NCBI RefSeq assembly: GCF_003721565.1
Contig: NZ_RJJE01000017.1
Span: 1,414,636 to 1,478,635 of the forward strand
Reading direction: 5' to 3'
Source of the DNA: Rufibacter immobilis
Lineage (GTDB): Bacteria; Bacteroidota; Bacteroidia; Cytophagales; Hymenobacteraceae
DNA length: 64,000 nt
Positions 34,425-43,825 of the stretch are shown here, in pieces. The position numbers and the translations under genes are program-made. Below the pieces are notes generated by a model, which was not told where the DNA came from, searched no databases, and worked only from the letters and a program-made list of their open reading frames with translations. The stretch's first letter is position 1. Each line of letters starts with the position of its first letter.

Positions 34425-35288
34425 CTATTTACGGATAGCTGTATGCCCCTCCATTGAATGCTGCAGGTTTAATTCCCCTTCAGGTTCCTGTTTGAATGAT
34501 TTATCAGCCTCCTCGCCTGCTGGGCCTTTGGCGATAGTGATTCCACCGTCAACCATGTAAATGGCCCCTGTCACAAAAGAGGCTTCATCTGAGGCCAGGA
34601 ATAGGTACACGTTGGCAACTTCCTCGGGGGTGCCCCTCCTGCCAATTAAGTTAGCCTGCTTGTTCAGCTTTTCCATCTTAGCGTCCATAGGGCCCAGCTC
34701 TTTGTGGGTCCAGGCGGTATCAATGGGACCAGGGCCCACTACGTTGCAGCGCACGCCGTACGCCGCCTGTTCGGCTGCCAGGCCTTTGGTGAAAGCAATG
34801 ACAAACCCCTTGGTGCCGCCGTAGGGAGCATTCTGCGGAATACCCAAAACTCCCGCCTCAGAACCCGCCGAGACAATATTCCCTTTGGTTTTCTGTAGTT
34901 CCGGCAGGGCCGCCTTTGACATCATGAACGTGGTCTTGAGGTTGTTCTTTATCATGTAATCAAACGCTTCCTCTGAGTAATCAGTGAGGTAATTGGTCTC
35001 CACAAAGACTCCTGCGTTGTTGATGAGGATATCCAGTTTACCATATTGCTTCACCGCCAGTTGCACGCAATTCTGAGCCACCGCCCCCACAGATAGGTCG
35101 CCGGTGAAGTGAATAGCTGTTCCGCCGTCTTCTATAATCTCACGAGCCACTTGCTCTACCGGGTCTTCGGGCAGGCCGGCTACTACCACACTGGCACCTT
35201 CCTTGGCGAACTTCTTACAGATTGCCTCGCCAATCCCGGCCCCGCCGCCTGTCACAATGGCTACTTTTCCTTCTAGTCTATTTCCCAT
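34425..35288 (-). CDS. SDR-family oxidoreductase (3-oxoacyl reductase-like)
   Basis: 287 residues from the ATG at 35288; an upstream in-frame ATG at 35369 would add 27 non-homologous residues. The NAD(P) site is 'VAIVTGGGAGIGEAICKKF', with 'LINNAG' and catalytic Ser in 'NIVSAGSEAG' and Tyr-x3-Lys in 'APYGGTKGFVIAF'. The C-terminal 'YLFLASDEASFVTGAIYMVDGGITI' is classic SDR. A charged tail of about 30 residues follows. Substrate unknown. Divergent spacing gives it its own promoter. Confidence 0.88.
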   Translation of the reverse strand: MGNRLEGKVAIVTGGGAGIGEAICKKFAKEGASVVVAGLPEDPVEQVAREIIEDGGTAIHFTGDLSVGAVAQNCVQLAVKQYGKLDILINNAGVFVETNYLTDYSEEAFDYMIKNNLKTTFMMSKAALPELQKTKGNIVSAGSEAGVLGIPQNAPYGGTKGFVIAFTKGLAAEQAAYGVRCNVVGPGPIDTAWTHKELGPMDAKMEKLNKQANLIGRRGTPEEVANVYLFLASDEASFVTGAIYMVDGGITIAKGPAGEEADKSFKQEPEGELNLQHSMEGHTAIRK

Positions 35289-35578
35289 AATGAATTCAGT
35301 TTGTTGATTTGAGTTTGTTAATTCAAAAAATCCAGTTAAGCTTTCAATAAATGCTCTTTTAACTACCAAATGCTAGGAAATAGGACTTCCGTATTGGGCA
35401 TACCTTACTGAAACCATGGCATAAACAGCAAGTAAACCTCATCCAAGGATGCTACTTCTAGCAACATTGAATTGCTGTGGATACACCTCCTTGGAGTAAT
35501 TCCCTGATTTTCATTTACTAAAGGACTTATAGAGAAAAGGAAGTCATTTATTGAAAATATTCCAGTAGGTGAATCCGG

Positions 35579-36571
35579 CTATTGTTTCCTCACAGACTGG
35601 AAGGCGGCTTTTAATCCTGCAGCCGCTTCCTCTAGGGCTTCTTTGGCGGTAGGCACCACCCCCGAGAGGCTGAAGAACTCGTGCACCATGCCCGGGTAGC
35701 GAACCTGCTTGGTGATGACCCCGCTCTGCTGCAGTTTACGGGCGTACTCTTCTCCTTCATCGCGCAGCACATCCAGCTCAGCGGTGATGACCAGAGCTGG
35801 CGGCAAACCACTAACGTCAGCAGCCCGAAGCGGCGATACGTACGGCTCGCTCCCATCTTGCTCGTTCTCCAGATAATGTTTGAAGAACCATTTCATCATG
35901 TCAGCGTTGAGGGGTTTACTATTGGCATTCTCTAGGTAAGAAGGGGTGTCAAAGGCATAGTTGGTGATGGGGTACACCAGCAGCTGGAACACCGGAAGCG
36001 GCAGCCCCTTTTCCTTGCTCATGAGACAGGAGACCGTTGCCAAGTTACCACCTGCGCTTTCACCGCCCACAGCCACGCAACCGTCTATTCCGTTCAAGCC
36101 GGCTGTATTGTACATGACCCATTGGAGCGCCGCGAAGGCATCTTCAGCGGCGGCAGGGTACTTGTTCTCAGGGGCCTGCCGGTACGCCACTGATACCACT
36201 ACGCACTCAGCGGCATTACAAAGTGCGCGGCAAGAAGGCTCATATACATCCAGGTTGGCAATGACCCAGCCTCCGCCATGGAAGTACACCAGCACCGGGA
36301 ATGGCCCGTCCCCGTCAGGGGTGTACACTCTGGCCAAAAGGTCGCCGTCAGGGCCAGGTATCAATGTGTGCGTCACTTTCCCTACCGGCTCCGGCATTGG
36401 TTTAGCCAAGTTCATTACCCGATTTGCTACGTGCTCGGCATTCATCTCCTCCACAGCATTTTTTAGGGTAGGCGCGTTACGGGCGTTGGCTGGCGACATA
36501 TTCTCAATAGGCGGCACCTTGAAAGTGGCGTACTGGTCCAGAATTTTCTGCAAGGTTTCTTCTACCTTCAT
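35579..36571 (-). CDS. Alpha/beta hydrolase, hormone-sensitive lipase family
   Basis: 330 residues. The oxyanion motif HGGG lies in 'VYFHGGGWVIANLD' (about 94-106), the nucleophile Ser in 'VGGESAGGNLAT', Asp in 'ITAELDVLRDEGEEYARKL' and His in 'YPGMVHEFFSLSG'. The family (HSL/type IV) hydrolyses short acyl esters. No signal peptide, so cytoplasmic. Preceded by 520 bp of AT-rich DNA (36572-37091) in which I see no gene; that stretch must hold the divergent promoters. Confidence 0.9.
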   Translation of the reverse strand: MKVEETLQKILDQYATFKVPPIENMSPANARNAPTLKNAVEEMNAEHVANRVMNLAKPMPEPVGKVTHTLIPGPDGDLLARVYTPDGDGPFPVLVYFHGGGWVIANLDVYEPSCRALCNAAECVVVSVAYRQAPENKYPAAAEDAFAALQWVMYNTAGLNGIDGCVAVGGESAGGNLATVSCLMSKEKGLPLPVFQLLVYPITNYAFDTPSYLENANSKPLNADMMKWFFKHYLENEQDGSEPYVSPLRAADVSGLPPALVITAELDVLRDEGEEYARKLQQSGVITKQVRYPGMVHEFFSLSGVVPTAKEALEEAAAGLKAAFQSVRKQ

Positions 36572-37091
36572 AAAAGTTGAATTTGTTTCAACCTTTCTTA
36601 CGGAGGCATAAAAAGATAGATGCCACTCTTATCATTATCAACCTTATGTAGATTATTTATAGGCTCTAGCACACAATTAATTCAATGACCTACCTTATTA
36701 GAATTTATTTTATAACTAACATGTAAAGATTAATCTCCTTGGGCATTTATAAATAATCTTCAATAATTAGCTAAGTAGTTTTACTCTCAAAAATGGAGTA
36801 ATCGTATTCCATTTCTAAGAATTAGTATCAGAGCTTGAAAGTGGATGCTCTAGTAACCTGACATGGACTGTCCTTATTTGAATAAAAACGCCTAATTAAA
36901 TGATTCCTTCATTTAATATTTTGCCACCTACTTCTCTGATTTAGGACTCATTCATCACCATAATCTCTTAACAACCAATTCTTTTCTAAATAAAATAGCA
37001 TTATATTTTACACATAGACATTATAAAAACATTTCAGGAAGAAAAAATGTATCTTTAACCGAAGCGGCCCTCGGGATAAAAGCGTTTCTTA

Positions 37092-38186
37092 ATGCCCATG
37101 GACCCATTGCCCTCCTCGCTCCCTCTCTGCCACGCTCTGATTGAGCAAACCGGTCAGCCTTTCTTCATCTATGATATGGATACAGGCCAATTCCAGTACC
37201 TGAGCCCCAAGTTAAAGTCCTCTTTTGGACTGGAAGCTGGCCAGCTTTTGCCTGGTGACCTGCTAAGTTTTGTTCATCCGGAGGACCAGGAATTTGTAGC
37301 AAACAAATTTACTGAGTTACTCACCAGAGGCTTAGATAAACCAATTGAGTTCAGGGTGCAGTTCCCTGAAAAACAAGAGCAATGGGTGTGCCTCTCGCCT
37401 TCCTTGCAGGAGGAAATCAGCAGACAGCGGCTCCTCATTGGTCATGCCGCAGACATCACGGCTGAACGGCAAAACAATGACGTGCTCAAGAAATACTCTA
37501 ACAAGAAGAATTCCATCCTTAACATCCTGGCGCATGACCTAGCCGGTCCTTTGGGCATGATCAAAAGCTTGGCCAACTTGTTGACCGAGAAGATGCGGGA
37601 AACCGCCGAAGAGGAAAACTTGCATATTCTTAATCTCATAGAGCGCAACAGCAGCCATGGAGCAAATATTATCAGGCAATTTACTGACCAAGAGTTTTTG
37701 GAGTCCTCACAAGTGGAGCTTGTGACTCGGCGCGTAAACTTGGTGCAAAAACTGCGGGAAGGCTTGGAGGTATATCTTGGCCCTGAAGGTGAGCTCATCT
37801 CCAAACGGGTAGCTTTCAATCCCCAACGGGAAGTTATTTTCGTTGAAATAGATGACAATAAGTTTCTGCAGGCCATCAACAACCTCATTTCCAACGCCCT
37901 TAAGTTTACCCCCGACGGCAGTGACATCACAGTAAGTGTGGCTGAAGAGGCAGGGCATGTGTTGGTGACGGTGGCTGACACGGGCATCGGCATTCCCCAG
38001 AAATATCATGCTACTTTGTTTGAGAAATTCACCGACGCCCGCAGGCCGGGCCTGCAGGGTGAGCAGTCTGTGGGCTTGGGCATGTCCATTATCAAGAACA
38101 TTGTGGAATGGCACTGTGGCGAAATCTGGTTTGAGAGTGAGGAAGACAAAGGCACTACGTTTTTCATTAGGCTTCCGCAGGAGTAG
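37092..38186 (+). CDS. Soluble PAS-domain sensor histidine kinase
   Basis: 364 residues with no membrane segment. The PAS domain (about 15-120) includes 'QPFFIYDMDTGQFQYLSPKL' and 'VHPEDQEFV'. The HisKA-type box 'ILAHDLAGPLGMIKSL' (about 145) is followed by an HATPase with 'NNLISNALKFTPDG', 'DTGIGIP' and 'VGLGMSIIKNIV'. The signal is unknown. A disrupted BLUF photoreceptor gene lies just downstream in the opposite direction. Confidence 0.88.
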   Translation: MPMDPLPSSLPLCHALIEQTGQPFFIYDMDTGQFQYLSPKLKSSFGLEAGQLLPGDLLSFVHPEDQEFVANKFTELLTRGLDKPIEFRVQFPEKQEQWVCLSPSLQEEISRQRLLIGHAADITAERQNNDVLKKYSNKKNSILNILAHDLAGPLGMIKSLANLLTEKMRETAEEENLHILNLIERNSSHGANIIRQFTDQEFLESSQVELVTRRVNLVQKLREGLEVYLGPEGELISKRVAFNPQREVIFVEIDDNKFLQAINNLISNALKFTPDGSDITVSVAEEAGHVLVTVADTGIGIPQKYHATLFEKFTDARRPGLQGEQSVGLGMSIIKNIVEWHCGEIWFESEEDKGTTFFIRLPQE

Positions 38187-38317
38187 CCAGTGCTGACCTT
38201 AATGATAGTCTGCCCAGATATTGCAGCTACTACTATGCAAGGGTTCGGCTGACATATCCTGATTTTGCAAAGCCCCAAGTCATAATATGCCGATGAACTA
38301 TGAGTAGCTTATGTCAG

Positions 38318-38732
38318 CTAAGTTGTGCTGGACAAACTGCCGCAGTACCGCCACTGCAGACTCTTCGTCCCGTTTGGGAAGGGACTCCAGGATTCAGGTT
38401 GGGTGGGGTCAACATATCCTCTGAAGGACAACAGCGCCTCAGCAGCCACGGTCTTGAACCCCATGGTCCAGTCGCAGAACAGCCGTTGGCTGATGGGGCC
38501 ATCGGCTAGCTTGATGATGTTGGTATGGTGGCGGTCAATCAGGATTTTTGCGAAGAGTTGCTGCACGTTTTTTTCATTTCCCTCAATCTCCTGCACAAAA
38601 TGCTCGCCGCTGTACAGCAGCACCCTAAATGCCGTAAAATAGGTTGTTTTGGCGGTATTGTGCCAGCATCTGTTTCAACTCCTCTTCTGTCACTGGAACC
38701 GTGGCCGTACTGATGTACATAATATGATGCAT
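38318..38732 (-). pseudogene. BLUF blue-light photoreceptor gene, frameshifted
   Basis: From the ATG at 38732 the frame reads 'MHHIMYISTATVPVTEEELKQ...YRQNNLFYGI' and then hits a TAG near 38627. The adjacent frame continues as 'LLYSGEHFVQEIEGNEKNVQQLF...DWTMGF'. Together they form one BLUF domain with flavin-contacting Tyr (YIST), Asn (QNN), Gln (FVQ) and Trp/Met (DWTMGF). One base gained or two lost near 38625 explains the break. Could be a real pseudogene, a programmed shift or a sequencing error. Confidence 0.8.
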
Positions 38733-39058
38733 AAATCAATGAAAATGGTGGCAGTAAGCACTGTAATGGTTTTCTACTCAGTACGTTTTCCATTGATTTA
38801 AAGCTATTTAAGAAGATGGCACTTCTTTCCTCAAAGCTCCAGCAAATTCCATAACTATAAGAAAATGAAAGGTATACTCCTTTTCCATGGGGCAAGGCAA
38901 CCGCACATATTAAGTAGTTATAAGCTACAAGAATCAGGGTAAAGACTTACCAAACTGTGTATTTCCACATTAACCAATGTATGTTATTCCCGTTAGAAAA
39001 TTTAGCTGATTCAATCTTGCTAACCATATCTAATGTTTAAAATCATACCCCTGCTTTT

Positions 39059-40279
39059 ATGAATTTATGGCGAAAATCTACTTTGGCACTGGCCTTATGC
39101 TCGGCATTTTTGATGGGCTGCAGCGATGACGATGACGAATGGCAAAACAGCATTCCTGAAACCGACAAAGACCCTACCACCACCCACATCGATGGCTATA
39201 TCTTCCGTCCGGGTTTGGCTCCCGCCACGGAGCAGAACATGCGCAACCTAAGAGTACCAGCGGGTTTTGCCGTGAACAAGTTCGCCGAGAACCTGGGCAT
39301 GCCCCGCATTCTGGCGGTAACCCCTGAAGGCTACGTGTATTACTCAGACCGGCAGGCGGGCACGGTGACTCTGCTGCAAGACACTAACGGAGACGGCATG
39401 TCTGACCGCAAGCAGGTGGTGGCCAACATCAAGCAGGCGCACGGGCTGGCGGTAAGGCAAGGCAAGCTCTACATTGTGGCCGTGAAGGAGCTGTACGTAA
39501 CCAACATTGACATGGCCACGGGCTCCCTAAGCACGCCCCAGATGCTCATCAACGACCTGCCGGACGGCGGACAGCACCCCAACCGGACCATGGCCTTCGG
39601 GCCGGACGGCATGCTGTACCTTTCGGTAGGCAGCACCTGTAACTCCTGCCCGGAGCCTAACCCGGAGAACGCCACCATGCTGAAGGTAGATTTGTCTTCC
39701 ATGTCCCGGCAGGTGTTCGCCAAAGGGCTGCGCAACACCATCGGGTTTGGCTGGCACCCGCAGACCAATGTGTTCTGGGGCATGGACCACGGCATAGACT
39801 GGCTGGGCGACGACGAGCAGAAGGAGGAATTGAACAGAATTGAGCAGGGCAAACACTACGGCTGGCCGTACATTTTCGGGGAAGGCAAGTACAACCCCGG
39901 TGACCGCCCCGAGGGTGATACCACCTACGCCCAATATCTGGCTAAGACCACGCTCCCCACGCTCACCTACCAAGCCCACGCCGCCCCCATGGCCATAGTC
40001 TTCTACACGGGCTCTATGTTCCCCGCAGAGTACCAGAATAATGCCTTCGTGGCAATGCGCGGTTCCTGGAACCGCCGGGAACCCGTGGGCTACAAAGTAG
40101 TGCGGCTCCGGTTCCAAGATGGCCAACCCACCCAATTCGAGGATTTTCTCACCGGTTTCCTCATCAATAGCAACAGCTCCCACTTCGGGCGGCTGGTGGG
40201 GCTGGCGGTGAACCGTGACGGTTCCCTGCTGGTCTCTGATGATACCAACGGTGTAATTTACCGAGTGGCCAGGCAATAA
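39059..40279 (+). CDS. PQQ-dependent sugar dehydrogenase-like lipoprotein
   Basis: 406 residues. The N-terminal 'LALALCSAFLMGCSDDDD' is a lipoprotein signal with the acidic residues after Cys that are common in this phylum. A six-bladed propeller of the GSDH/sorbosone dehydrogenase family follows: 'PAGFAVNKFAENLGMPRILAV', 'NRTMAFGPDGMLYLSVGSTCNSC', 'LRNTIGFGWHP', 'GKHYGWPYIFGEGKYNPGDRP' and 'FVAMRGSWNRREPVGYKVV'. Acts outside the inner membrane on sugars or similar alcohols. No PQQ synthesis genes are present here. 38733-39058 before it holds nothing recognisable. Confidence 0.87.
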   Translation: MNLWRKSTLALALCSAFLMGCSDDDDEWQNSIPETDKDPTTTHIDGYIFRPGLAPATEQNMRNLRVPAGFAVNKFAENLGMPRILAVTPEGYVYYSDRQAGTVTLLQDTNGDGMSDRKQVVANIKQAHGLAVRQGKLYIVAVKELYVTNIDMATGSLSTPQMLINDLPDGGQHPNRTMAFGPDGMLYLSVGSTCNSCPEPNPENATMLKVDLSSMSRQVFAKGLRNTIGFGWHPQTNVFWGMDHGIDWLGDDEQKEELNRIEQGKHYGWPYIFGEGKYNPGDRPEGDTTYAQYLAKTTLPTLTYQAHAAPMAIVFYTGSMFPAEYQNNAFVAMRGSWNRREPVGYKVVRLRFQDGQPTQFEDFLTGFLINSNSSHFGRLVGLAVNRDGSLLVSDDTNGVIYRVARQ

Positions 40280-40298
40280 CTATTAATTCGGCAGCTCC

Positions 40299-40344
40299 CC
40301 CCTGTTTTTGGCCTGATTTCTGAAAAACAGACCAAAAACAGGGG
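40299..40344. repeat. Interspersed palindrome copy (GTTTTTGGCC type)
   Basis: CCCCTGTTTTTGG / CCAAAAACAGGGG with further pairing, 20 bp after the sugar dehydrogenase stop. Confidence 0.8.
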
Positions 40345-40439
40345 AAAGCTTTCCATACCCTGCCACAGAACAAAAGATTAATAATAGCCAATCTCAGCAG
40401 GATAAAAAACAAGAAGGCCAAAGGGTATAATTAATACTT

Positions 40440-40640
40440 GGGCCTATCTCATATGGTACGCTGTTGCAGAAGGAGCCGTATTGAGCGGGCTTTACCAGTT
40501 GGGGTGATATACAGCTGCGGCTCATGCAGGAAACTCATTTTCAGGAAACCGTTCCTCTTGAGGTCCTCTGAGAATGCCTCTATAGTTTGGCGTCAAAGGC
40601 AATTTATCCAAGGCAGACAGGAGTATCCTCAGGCTCGGGC
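40440..40640 (-). pseudogene. Possible gene remnant
   Basis: The minus strand around 40440-40590 reads a protein-like tail ('EAFSEDLKRNGFLKMSFLHE', then 'YITPTGKARSIRLLLQ') interrupted upstream by stops. No family recognised. The remaining intergenic DNA (40345-40842) is otherwise empty. Confidence 0.25.
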
Positions 40641-40842
40641 AGTCCTTCCACCTGCGCGTACAGGCAGAGCAAAAATAAGTCAATGGCAGTCATTCTATTC
40701 CTTGTCTATTTCCAACAACACGGCATATAAATAAGAATGTTATTTCAAATCCATTTTTTAAGTATTTACTCCAAAATCAAGTAGTAATTGCTAGACAAGT
40801 AGTGACCTTTGGATAAAAAAGAGAGTAGGTTGTAAATCGAAA

Positions 40843-42042
40843 ATGAGCAATTGGGGTTGCAACTTATTCCATAAACCACGTCATGGTAGTCTTTTTCAAC
40901 CCACCATGCGGTCATTTACGTTAAGGATATTAAGAAGCAAAGACCAGATGACAGGAAAAAACTATCTCTCACATGCCACTTATATAGCCATTTTCACAGT
41001 GCTGGCCGTGGTAATTCTCTATTATGCCCGCCTGTTCCTAATTCCCATCGGGTTTGCCATCCTACTGTCCATGCTCCTGCTGCCGGTAAGCAATTGGTTG
41101 GAGAATAAAGGGGTGGGTAGGATAGCGGCCACTTTGCTTTGCATTTTGTTAGTGATAGTTACCATTGCTCTCATTCTCTTGATCATTGCCGCACAGGCGG
41201 CTAACCTCTCTGAACAGTGGCCCCAGATACAGGGCAAACTACAGGAAATGGTCACACAAGTGCAGCAGTGGGTGCAGCAACAGTTTGGGGTAGCCCCGCA
41301 GGAGCAGATCAAATTTGTGCAGGAGCAGATACAGAAGTTTTCCCAGTCGGCTAACCAATTTGGCACTTCCCTGCTCAAAGGCTCCCTGGGTCTAATAACC
41401 TCTTTTGCCCTGGTGCTGCTCTACATGTTCTTCCTGCTCTGGAAGCGGGAGAAATACCATCAATTTTTCTTGAAACTATTCTCTGCGGAACATCAGGACA
41501 ACGTTAGGGTCGCCCTGCGGGAAATTACAGAAGTAGCAGGGCAATACCTGGCAGGGCGTTTGTTCTCCATCCTATTCATCACAGCTTTCTATGCCATTGG
41601 TTTCTCCATCATCGGGCTGGAAAATGCTTTGCTGGTAGCCCCTATCGCGGCGCTACCCATTTTGGTGCCGTACATTGGTGCGTTTGTGGGGAGTATATTC
41701 CCATTGGTGATGGCTTTGGTGAGCGGTTCCACTGGAATGGTTGTTCCTACTGTCGCCGTCATGTTGGTAGCCCAAGCCATTGACAACAACATCATAGAAC
41801 CGCTGGTCATGGGTGCCAAATTAAATCTCAGCCCATTCTTTACCATTGTGGCGGTGGTGTCGGGGGAGCTGGTCTGGGGCGTGGCAGGCATGATACTGTT
41901 TGAACCACTCTTCGCGGTCATCAGAATTGTGTGCGGTCACGTGCGTGGCCTGCATCCCTATGCTTATTTACTAGAAAATGAGGTAGCAGAGCCTAATTGG
42001 GTAAAGAAACTGAAAAACCTTTTCAGTAAAGGCACCAGTTAG
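40843..42042 (+). CDS. AI-2E family membrane transporter
   Basis: 399 residues; an internal ATG at 40948 (before 'TGKNYLSHATYIAIF') is an equally plausible start and removes a basic, poorly conserved leader. Eight predicted membrane helices. The family hallmarks are the paired N-terminal helices with 'LFLIPIGFAILLSMLLLPVSNWL', a long soluble segment (about 120-175), and the C-terminal 'IAALPILVPYIGAFVGSIFPL' and 'AQAIDNNIIEPLVMG'. The family includes TqsA-like exporters and Na+/H+ antiporters, so autoinducer export should not be assumed. Confidence 0.88.
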   Translation: MSNWGCNLFHKPRHGSLFQPTMRSFTLRILRSKDQMTGKNYLSHATYIAIFTVLAVVILYYARLFLIPIGFAILLSMLLLPVSNWLENKGVGRIAATLLCILLVIVTIALILLIIAAQAANLSEQWPQIQGKLQEMVTQVQQWVQQQFGVAPQEQIKFVQEQIQKFSQSANQFGTSLLKGSLGLITSFALVLLYMFFLLWKREKYHQFFLKLFSAEHQDNVRVALREITEVAGQYLAGRLFSILFITAFYAIGFSIIGLENALLVAPIAALPILVPYIGAFVGSIFPLVMALVSGSTGMVVPTVAVMLVAQAIDNNIIEPLVMGAKLNLSPFFTIVAVVSGELVWGVAGMILFEPLFAVIRIVCGHVRGLHPYAYLLENEVAEPNWVKKLKNLFSKGTS

Positions 42043-42120
42043 GACTTCTTTAGTATTAAAACTCGAAGAAAGTCTCTATAGAATTAGCATAAAGAAGCTT
42101 CCTTTCACAGTAAGTTCACT

Positions 42121-42570
42121 TTAGATTGATTTTTTTAAAAAGATCAGAAAATTTTTAAATTCCTCAAGTCCTAAAATCCCCCTCTCAAATGACAATGTGC
42201 TGCTTGCACCTTGCACCTCATTGTATTCCCTGTAAATATCCGAAAGGGACGCAACTACCTCTGCGTCTCTGGGACCATCCAATATAAATTGGATACAGGG
42301 AAACACCTTCACACTTAGATTCTTCTTACTTAGTGGATCATTGGCGACAAATTCGCATTCCACTACAACAGAATTCTCACAAATTTCAAGCAGTATGCGG
42401 GGGGTAATCTGAATTTTCTCAGGCAGGGCGCTCTCCGCACATTCCATCATCAGCAAGCTTTTTGCTTTCACCACTAACAGCTCGCTGGAAGACTCTAAAT
42501 TGACCCGCTCCATCTGCAGCTCTTCCGACAGGTTTACTAAAGCTCTATGGATTGCCCGTAATTTCCGCAT
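42121..42570 (-). CDS. Unknown small protein, paralogue of the 31132-31617 gene
   Basis: 149 residues. Shares layout with the other copy: 'MRKLRAIHRALVNLSEELQMER', an Ala/Leu-rich second helix ending 'SLLMMECAESALPEKIQIT', a beta-rich middle ('VVVECEFVANDP') and a final 'LEEFKNFLIFLKKS'. No signal peptide or known motif. The next upstream gene encodes a small membrane protein, 20 bp away, so they may form a unit. Confidence 0.7.
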   Translation of the reverse strand: MRKLRAIHRALVNLSEELQMERVNLESSSELLVVKAKSLLMMECAESALPEKIQITPRILLEICENSVVVECEFVANDPLSKKNLSVKVFPCIQFILDGPRDAEVVASLSDIYREYNEVQGASSTLSFERGILGLEEFKNFLIFLKKSI

Positions 42571-42589
42571 AGGTGGTTTGTGAACAGGT

Positions 42590-42898
42590 TCAGGAAAACA
42601 GGATGAACCAAGTGACCCACCCGAGGCTAATTGCCCGTGTTAATCTCTCGACCGGGGAGAGCCGAAGCTTGTTGGGAAGAAAGTAAAAAAACAGGCCTAA
42701 CGTGGTCCCTTTCAGGAAAAGCTCCAACAATAGATCAATACCTTGGCTCTTTCCAAGTGCGAACAGGGATAAGCCTGGGTACTTTGTCTCAAGGAACCTG
42801 TTGAAAATCAGCACTGGGTACATCAAGAAAACGCTGTACCACTTTAACCCATAATACTGGATGATTTCTTTCATTGTAGGCTGTAAATGAAATGACAA
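42590..42898 (-). CDS. Small membrane protein of unknown function
   Basis: 102 residues (or 94 from the inner ATG at 42874). Three hydrophobic stretches ('WYSVFLMYPVLIF', 'LLLELFLKGTTLGLFFYFL', 'AISLGWVTWFILF') suggest two or three membrane passes. No family recognised. Just upstream of the paralogous small gene on the same strand. Confidence 0.55.
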   Translation of the reverse strand: MSFHLQPTMKEIIQYYGLKWYSVFLMYPVLIFNRFLETKYPGLSLFALGKSQGIDLLLELFLKGTTLGLFFYFLPNKLRLSPVERLTRAISLGWVTWFILFS

Positions 42899-43127
42899 TT
42901 GCCACCCGGAAACAGTGGAGGCGATCAGTTGGATAGAATAATCTTTTTACTTGATCGCTTCGCCTAAAGTTTTCAGCTGAGTATAAACCCTTTTAAATCA
43001 GTATATATACCCATTTTAGGTGATGGCCCGTCTTGAAATAACCTTAAAAAGCGGTTCAGCCCCTTAAAGCCTCTGTCAGCAACAACCAATTCATGGTAAG
43101 AGGGTATATGTGGTAAAATTCTGGTCC

Positions 43128-43763
43128 ATGGCAGCAACTAAAGAAGAAATGATGGCGAGGCACCTGAAAGGGCGTGCAATTTCAGACCCGCAGGTGCTCC
43201 TAGCCATGTGGGAGGTGGATCGGGCGCTTTTTGTGCCGGTAGATATCCGAGAACAAGCCTATGAAGACACCGCCCTGCCCATCGGTATGGGCCAGACCAT
43301 CAGCCAGCCTTATATCGTTTCCTACATGGCGCAGGCGCTCCGCCTGAGGCCTGATGATGTGGTGCTGGAGGTGGGGACCGGCTGTGGATATAACGCGGCG
43401 GTTTTGTCCCGCCTTGTCGCCCGAGTCTATAGTGTAGAGGTGGTGGAGTGGCTAGCTCAGGTGGCAAACATGAACTTAGGGAAAGCCGGGGTACGTAACG
43501 TCACCTCCCGCCATGGGGACGGGTACAGGGGCTGGCCAGAGGCCGCCCCTTTTGACGCCATCATACTCACCGCCGCCCCGCCGTCCATCCCGGAGCCGCT
43601 GAAACAACAGTTGAAAATTGGCGGAAGGCTACTTGCCCCGGTAGGGACAAACCTCCAGAAACTAATTATGCTGGTCAGGGCTGGAGAAAACAATTTTATT
43701 GAGCGGGAACTTATACCCGTTCGGTTTGTGCCCATGACCGGCGAAGTGCAGAAAAGCCATTAA
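43128..43763 (+). CDS. pcm: Protein-L-isoaspartate O-methyltransferase
   Basis: 211 residues from the ATG at 43128; a GTG at 43110 would add six residues. Motifs: 'LALPIGMGQTISQPYIVSYMA'-type region (here 'TALPIGMGQTISQPYIV'), SAM-binding 'VLEVGTGCGYNAAVLSRL', 'DAIILTAAPPSIPEPL' and 'GGRLLAPVG'. It repairs isoaspartyl residues in aged proteins. The next gene on the same strand encodes a cyanophycinase, an enzyme that also acts on beta-aspartyl bonds. Confidence 0.9.
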   Translation: MAATKEEMMARHLKGRAISDPQVLLAMWEVDRALFVPVDIREQAYEDTALPIGMGQTISQPYIVSYMAQALRLRPDDVVLEVGTGCGYNAAVLSRLVARVYSVEVVEWLAQVANMNLGKAGVRNVTSRHGDGYRGWPEAAPFDAIILTAAPPSIPEPLKQQLKIGGRLLAPVGTNLQKLIMLVRAGENNFIERELIPVRFVPMTGEVQKSH

Positions 43764-43825
43764 ATTTTCCTGGCTAGCCAATATAGGAGCTGAAAGAGTT
43801 TATCCATACTAGAAATCTACCTGCT

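Noticed and set aside
40843-42042. Quorum-signal (AI-2) exporter
   Set aside because: The AI-2E family name is historical; members include ion antiporters, and nothing here indicates AI-2.
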